Positions 60,261 through 64,000 of a DNA stretch of 64,000 nt are shown here, in pieces (position 1 is the stretch's first letter; the number at the start of each line of letters is the position of its first letter). The notes beneath the pieces were generated by a model. The model was not told the origin of the DNA and made no database searches. It saw nothing but the letters and a program-made list of their open reading frames with translations. Position numbers and translations under genes: made by a program. Source of the DNA: Doris montereyensis. Taxonomy: Eukaryota > Mollusca > Gastropoda > Nudibranchia > Dorididae. The stretch spans positions 43,501 to 107,500 of the forward strand of contig JAXRKP010001187.1 in the NCBI GenBank assembly GCA_037039925.1, given 5' to 3'.

Positions 60261-60959
60261 AAACAAACAGAAAAGGAAAGAGAAGAAAGCTACTAAACTC
60301 CAAATAGAACTAAATAATCCAATAGTAAACAGACGTACCAATTCAGGATAAAAAGATTTATCAGTGAAAGGCAGATGGATCTGAAGGAAAGCACAATAGA
60401 AGAAAAGTGGCAAATATGTAAAGAAACACTCCTCAGTTGTACTGAAGAGGTCTGTGGTAGGAAACAAATTAAAGGAGATGGGAAAAGGACAGCATGGTGG
60501 AATGAGAATGTCAAGACTAAGATCAAAGAAAAGAAAGATGCCTGGAAGAAATATTTACAAACAAAGAGACCAGAGGAAAGGATAGATTACGTGAGTAAAA
60601 AGAACTATCGCCAAAGAGGAAATGAGGAAAGCAAAACAGTAACAGTGAGAAGAGTTTGGACAAAGACTTGAAGAAACTTATCAAGGTAATCAAAAGCTGT
60701 TCTGGGAGCAATGAAGAGCATGAGAAAGACCAAAACATGCCCAATACGACAAATTAAGAACGCTAAAGCCACTAAAGGAGAAATAATGAAAGGAGACAGC
60801 GAAATCATGGAAACGTGGAGAAAGTATTTTCAACAATTACGTGATCCCTCCAGAACATATGAAACAAGGAGTACAGATCAATATTATTAAGAGTAACATG
60901 TAATGGAGATGAGACAGCTGGAGATGTAGATATCTCAATGGAAGAACTTCAAACAACTA

Positions 60960-62370
60960 TAAGAAAAGTGAAATTAGGAAAAGCCCTAGGAGCAGATCAA
61001 GTTTATCCATAAATGATTAAAAACCAAGGGAGAGAGGCAGACAAACTACTACATGCAACATGTCAACAAACATGGAAGTCCAAACAGGTGTCAGACGGAA
61101 AAAGGGAACGGTAGTACCAATACACAAGAAAGAATCAACCATGGAACGCTCAAACTATAGAGGGATATCACTATTTAGCGTACCAGCAAAGGTGTATGCC
61201 AGGATTCTGGAAATGAGACTAAGGAAAAGAGTAGAGGATCAGATTGAAGAATACCAGAGTGGATTTAGACCAGGAAGACGTGTACAAGATCACATATTTA
61301 CAATCAGACAAATAATAGAAAAATTCCTTGAGAGAAACATTGACTTGCAATTGTGTTTTATTGACTTAGAAAAGGCATTTGACAGCGTGAGGAGGGACGA
61401 ACTATGGCATTCCCTAAAAGAACACAACGTAGAGCAAAATTTAATAGAAGCCGTTAAAAGTTTTTACAATAAACCAACATGTGCAGTCAGAGTAGCTGGA
61501 AATGTATCAGAAGAATTTGATGTAGATATAGGAGTAAGACAGGTTATTACACAAGTCCTCTTTTGTTTATCACATTTATGGATTCAGTCGCAAAGGCATC
61601 CTCAAACATGAAGAAAATGAATGTAGGTATGTGGAAGCTCAAACCAGTAAATGTATCAATGCTTTCCTTTGCTGATGATTTAGTTCTGTTTGGAAAATCA
61701 GAAAGGGACCTCCAGTCAAATATCAACATAATAAATAATGAATTAAATAAAAGAGAAATGAGAGCAAATGCAAAGAAAACCAAAACAATGCTATGCTATA
61801 CTAGAGAAGCTAAAACACACAATCTTAAATTAGGCAGGGAGAATTTAAAACAAGTTCAAAGCTACAATTACTTAGGAGTAATGATTAACTCAGAAGGAAA
61901 ACTAAGAGAAGAAATCAGGCAGAGAATCCAAAAGGCAAGTGCAAGCATTTGTAGCTAAGCAAGAATTGTCAATAAAAACCAAAATGGCAGTATACAACAC
62001 AGTTTATTGTCTTACTCTCCTCTATGGCAGTGAAACCTGGACCTTAGACAGTAGGGAATATAGTAGAGTGCAGGCAGCCAAAATGAAATATCTAAGAAGA
62101 GTAGTAGGGAAAACTAAAAGAGACAAAATCAGACACACAACAATAAGAGATCAAACCAAAGCAGAAAACTAAGATAGAAATGAATCAATTGAGATGGTTT
62201 GGGCATGTTAACAGAATGAATGACAATAGAATAGATAAATCAGTATACAGTGCTAAAACTCAAGATAAAAGACCAAAAGGCAGACGTCGGAGAAAGTGGG
62301 AAGAAGATATAAAAGAGGCATTGAAGCATGGAAATTTAACTTTCACGGAAGGAAACAGAAACTGTTAGGA
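60960..62370 (+). pseudogene. LINE reverse transcriptase and C-terminal domain, broken
   Basis: NYRGISLFSVPAKVYARILE, EYQSGFRPGRRVQDHIFTIR, CFIDLEKAFDSVRRDEL, DVDIGVRQ followed by a frameshift at the usual GC-SPLLF motif (61545), [79 protein letters not shown]. Catalytic F-A-D-D is present. Confidence 0.88.
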
Positions 62371-62456
62371 CAGGGCATTCTGGAGAAAGATCATCTCGGG
62401 CATTCGAACCCATACACCGGAAGGTAGAATGGAAGCTGATAAAGAAAGAAAGAAAG

Positions 62457-63725
62457 GATTCAGCACAGTATACAAATGCTGCAAAAGAAGGCTGCTACTT
62501 CAACTACAACTTAATGAACTATTGCTTTTCAAGTGTTTCTGTCAAGGCAGGTTAATTTTGATAAAATGTCGGATATTCTGACAAACTTAAACTTGACAAG
62601 ATCTATTCTTCTGGATAAACCAAAAGACGTTGTTGTTCCCGGAGGCACAGTTGTTATCTATGAGCATGATTAAAGTGATAAAGCTTCTGTATGGAGAAAC
62701 AATTAATTCCTCTGGTTTTATTGATATTTTATATCTCAGGCTTTTTGAACCAATAGGGGCATAACATCAGCACCCCCTCCACCGAGGAAAAAAGAAATAT
62801 GAGTAGGCCTAATGAATTTTTATTTTGACCCATTTGTAAAACGGTAGCCTACTGATATTGTCCTAAATGATTTCTGAAATGCGTTATAATTATACTTCTA
62901 TTTATATAATTGCATGTCATTTTCATCTAGCAAGGAAATTGTTTTTACTTTGCTGTCAGATTTTTTTTTTCTGAGTTCATGAAAAACTTAGTATATTGAG
63001 CAGAAACTATTGATTTTACCTTCAATTTGAGCTCATTTTTTTAATTCAGCACATCAAATTACCTATGTGATGAATATTTTTTCTTGATTTCCGAATTATC
63101 AAGTTGTTTAAAATATATTTCTTCGAAAATTTTCAAATGTTCTTCCATATCTTGTAATTTCTCCGCTTCTACGCGAAATCGCGTTTTCGTTGAAATTCAG
63201 TGTTCCATATTTTTAAAGATATTTAGTCGAGATTACTTTAAAAAATGATACCCTCTCTATATACTTGTCTACACTTAGAATAATAATTTAAGAGTTTATG
63301 TCTATAATTTTGGATCGTATGGTTTATCAAAAATGCGTCTACTTCTAAGCCATATATTTACTGATTTCGATCTCAGGATTTGTTTTTTTTGGTGTAAATT
63401 GACATCATTGTGTAGAGCATAAATTAATTTATTTACAGCTTCATTTTTGCTCGCTTAGATCCTATGACTTGAACTGTTTGAAAATGCTGTTAAAAGAAAT
63501 ATGTCTCATTTCATATTGCTATTATTTCATATTCTATTATGCAATTTATGCCGAATTGAAAGACGCCAATAAATTTCCTGTCTGAAAAAATTCAGGTCCT
63601 CATAACTTTAAAAAAATTTCTAAATGGATTTTTAAAATTCAAAAAGTTTTGTTCATAACTTTCCAGACAGTTTGTGAATCTAGGCACAAAAACTACTTGC
63701 AGAGAAATTTAAAAAAATTCTTGTG
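62457..63725. other. AT-rich sequence without recognised gene
   Basis: No coding homology recognised. Possibly old repeat sequence. Confidence 0.4.
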
Positions 63726-63729
63726 GTAC

Positions 63730-63960
63730 CTAATACTATCTGGTCCGTACAAAAGTGAGAAGTTGGCGGATAGCAATATAATGAGTAAATTTTTATTGTT
63801 TTTGTATACTATCTAATCCGTACAAAGGTGTGAAGTTGGCGGAGAGCGATACAATGAGTTATTTTTTATTGTTGTTTGTATACTATCTGATCCGTACAAC
63901 TGATCCGTATAAAGGTGAAAAGTTGGCGGTAAGCAAGAAGGACGGTTTAACGAGGTTTAC
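63730..63960. repeat. 73-77-bp repeat array, second locus
   Basis: TACTATCT at 63734, 63807 and 63881; units share CCGTACAAAGGTGAAAAGTT and GGCGGATAGCAATATAATGA with 55300-55545. The right end has ACGAGGTTTACGTAGTATA, which reads in reverse as a TACGTAAACCTCGTT terminus of pogo/Tigger type. Confidence 0.8.
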
Positions 63961-64000
63961 GTAGTATATTGGTTTTTTTAACAATTGTTTCTTTTACTAA

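Larger units (their letters stand above)
59225..62456 (+). mobile_element. RTE-like LINE, most complete copy (3.2 kb)
   Basis: Starts inside the 5' monomer repeats (1.7 units at 59225-59350), then link region, endonuclease, RT, C-terminal LRWFGHV domain and a GATAAAGAAAGAAAGAAAG tail. Total length of about 3.2 kb, a single EN-RT reading frame and a short 3' region ending in simple repeat fit the RTE clade. No gag-like ORF1 was seen. Frameshifts near 59810, 60650, 61540, 61930 and 62170 make it inactive. A tail-side target duplication is not obvious because the left flank is an AT repeat. Confidence 0.92.

Overview
The window is animal nuclear DNA: AT-rich, intron-rich and packed with repeats, with no prokaryotic gene layout. 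The one host gene I can reconstruct is the 3' two-thirds of an NDRG-family gene (N-myc downstream-regulated gene) on the + strand. Nine exons are scattered over 39 kb (3539 to 42432), and a last intron of about 14.9 kb precedes the terminal exon. Upstream exons lie beyond the left edge. Gene family, repeat style, a Mutator-like transposase family common in aquatic invertebrates and RTE-like LINEs fit a lophotrochozoan, probably a mollusc. That placement is inference.

Layout. 1-2033: two head-to-tail RTE-like LINE fragments (minus). 2281-2692: TC/CCCT microsatellite. 3539-4170: two NDRG exons. 4440-7315: an old LINE copy with its 5' repeats. 7600-12270: imperfect inverted repeats flanking a 3.2-kb degenerate GAAGAAAGACGGA-type array, itself interrupted by a GC-rich 370-bp block. 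13847-17586: three NDRG exons, with SINE-like units, a TC tract and a 30-bp minisatellite between them. 18300-22260: repeats and remains of a THAP/P-element-like transposon. 23377-27441: three NDRG exons with long TC and GA tracts. 27442-42340: last intron, holding a Mutator-like (MULE) transposase pseudogene with apparent introns, SINEs, a nested TIR element plus LINE, and GA tracts. 42341-42432: NDRG terminal exon, followed within 60 nt by a 730-bp TC-rich tract in the putative 3' UTR. 43240-51230: no recognised gene. 51276-52036: LINE fragment. 53077-54735: 50-bp minisatellite. 56416-56550: near-perfect inverted repeat. 56991-58030: second THAP transposase remnant (minus). 59225-62456: the most complete LINE copy. 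63730-63960: a 73-77-bp repeat shared with 55300-55540.

The mobile elements are all broken by frameshifts and stops. A short interspersed repeat, called family R here, occurs at least 14 times and repeatedly sits directly upstream, in its own sense, of TC microsatellites or minisatellites. That polarity is the most systematic unexplained pattern seen. I found no convincing tRNA or rRNA gene, CRISPR array or operon. All long low-complexity reading frames (Ser-Leu, Arg-Glu, Phe-Ser rich) are products of tandem repeats, not genes.
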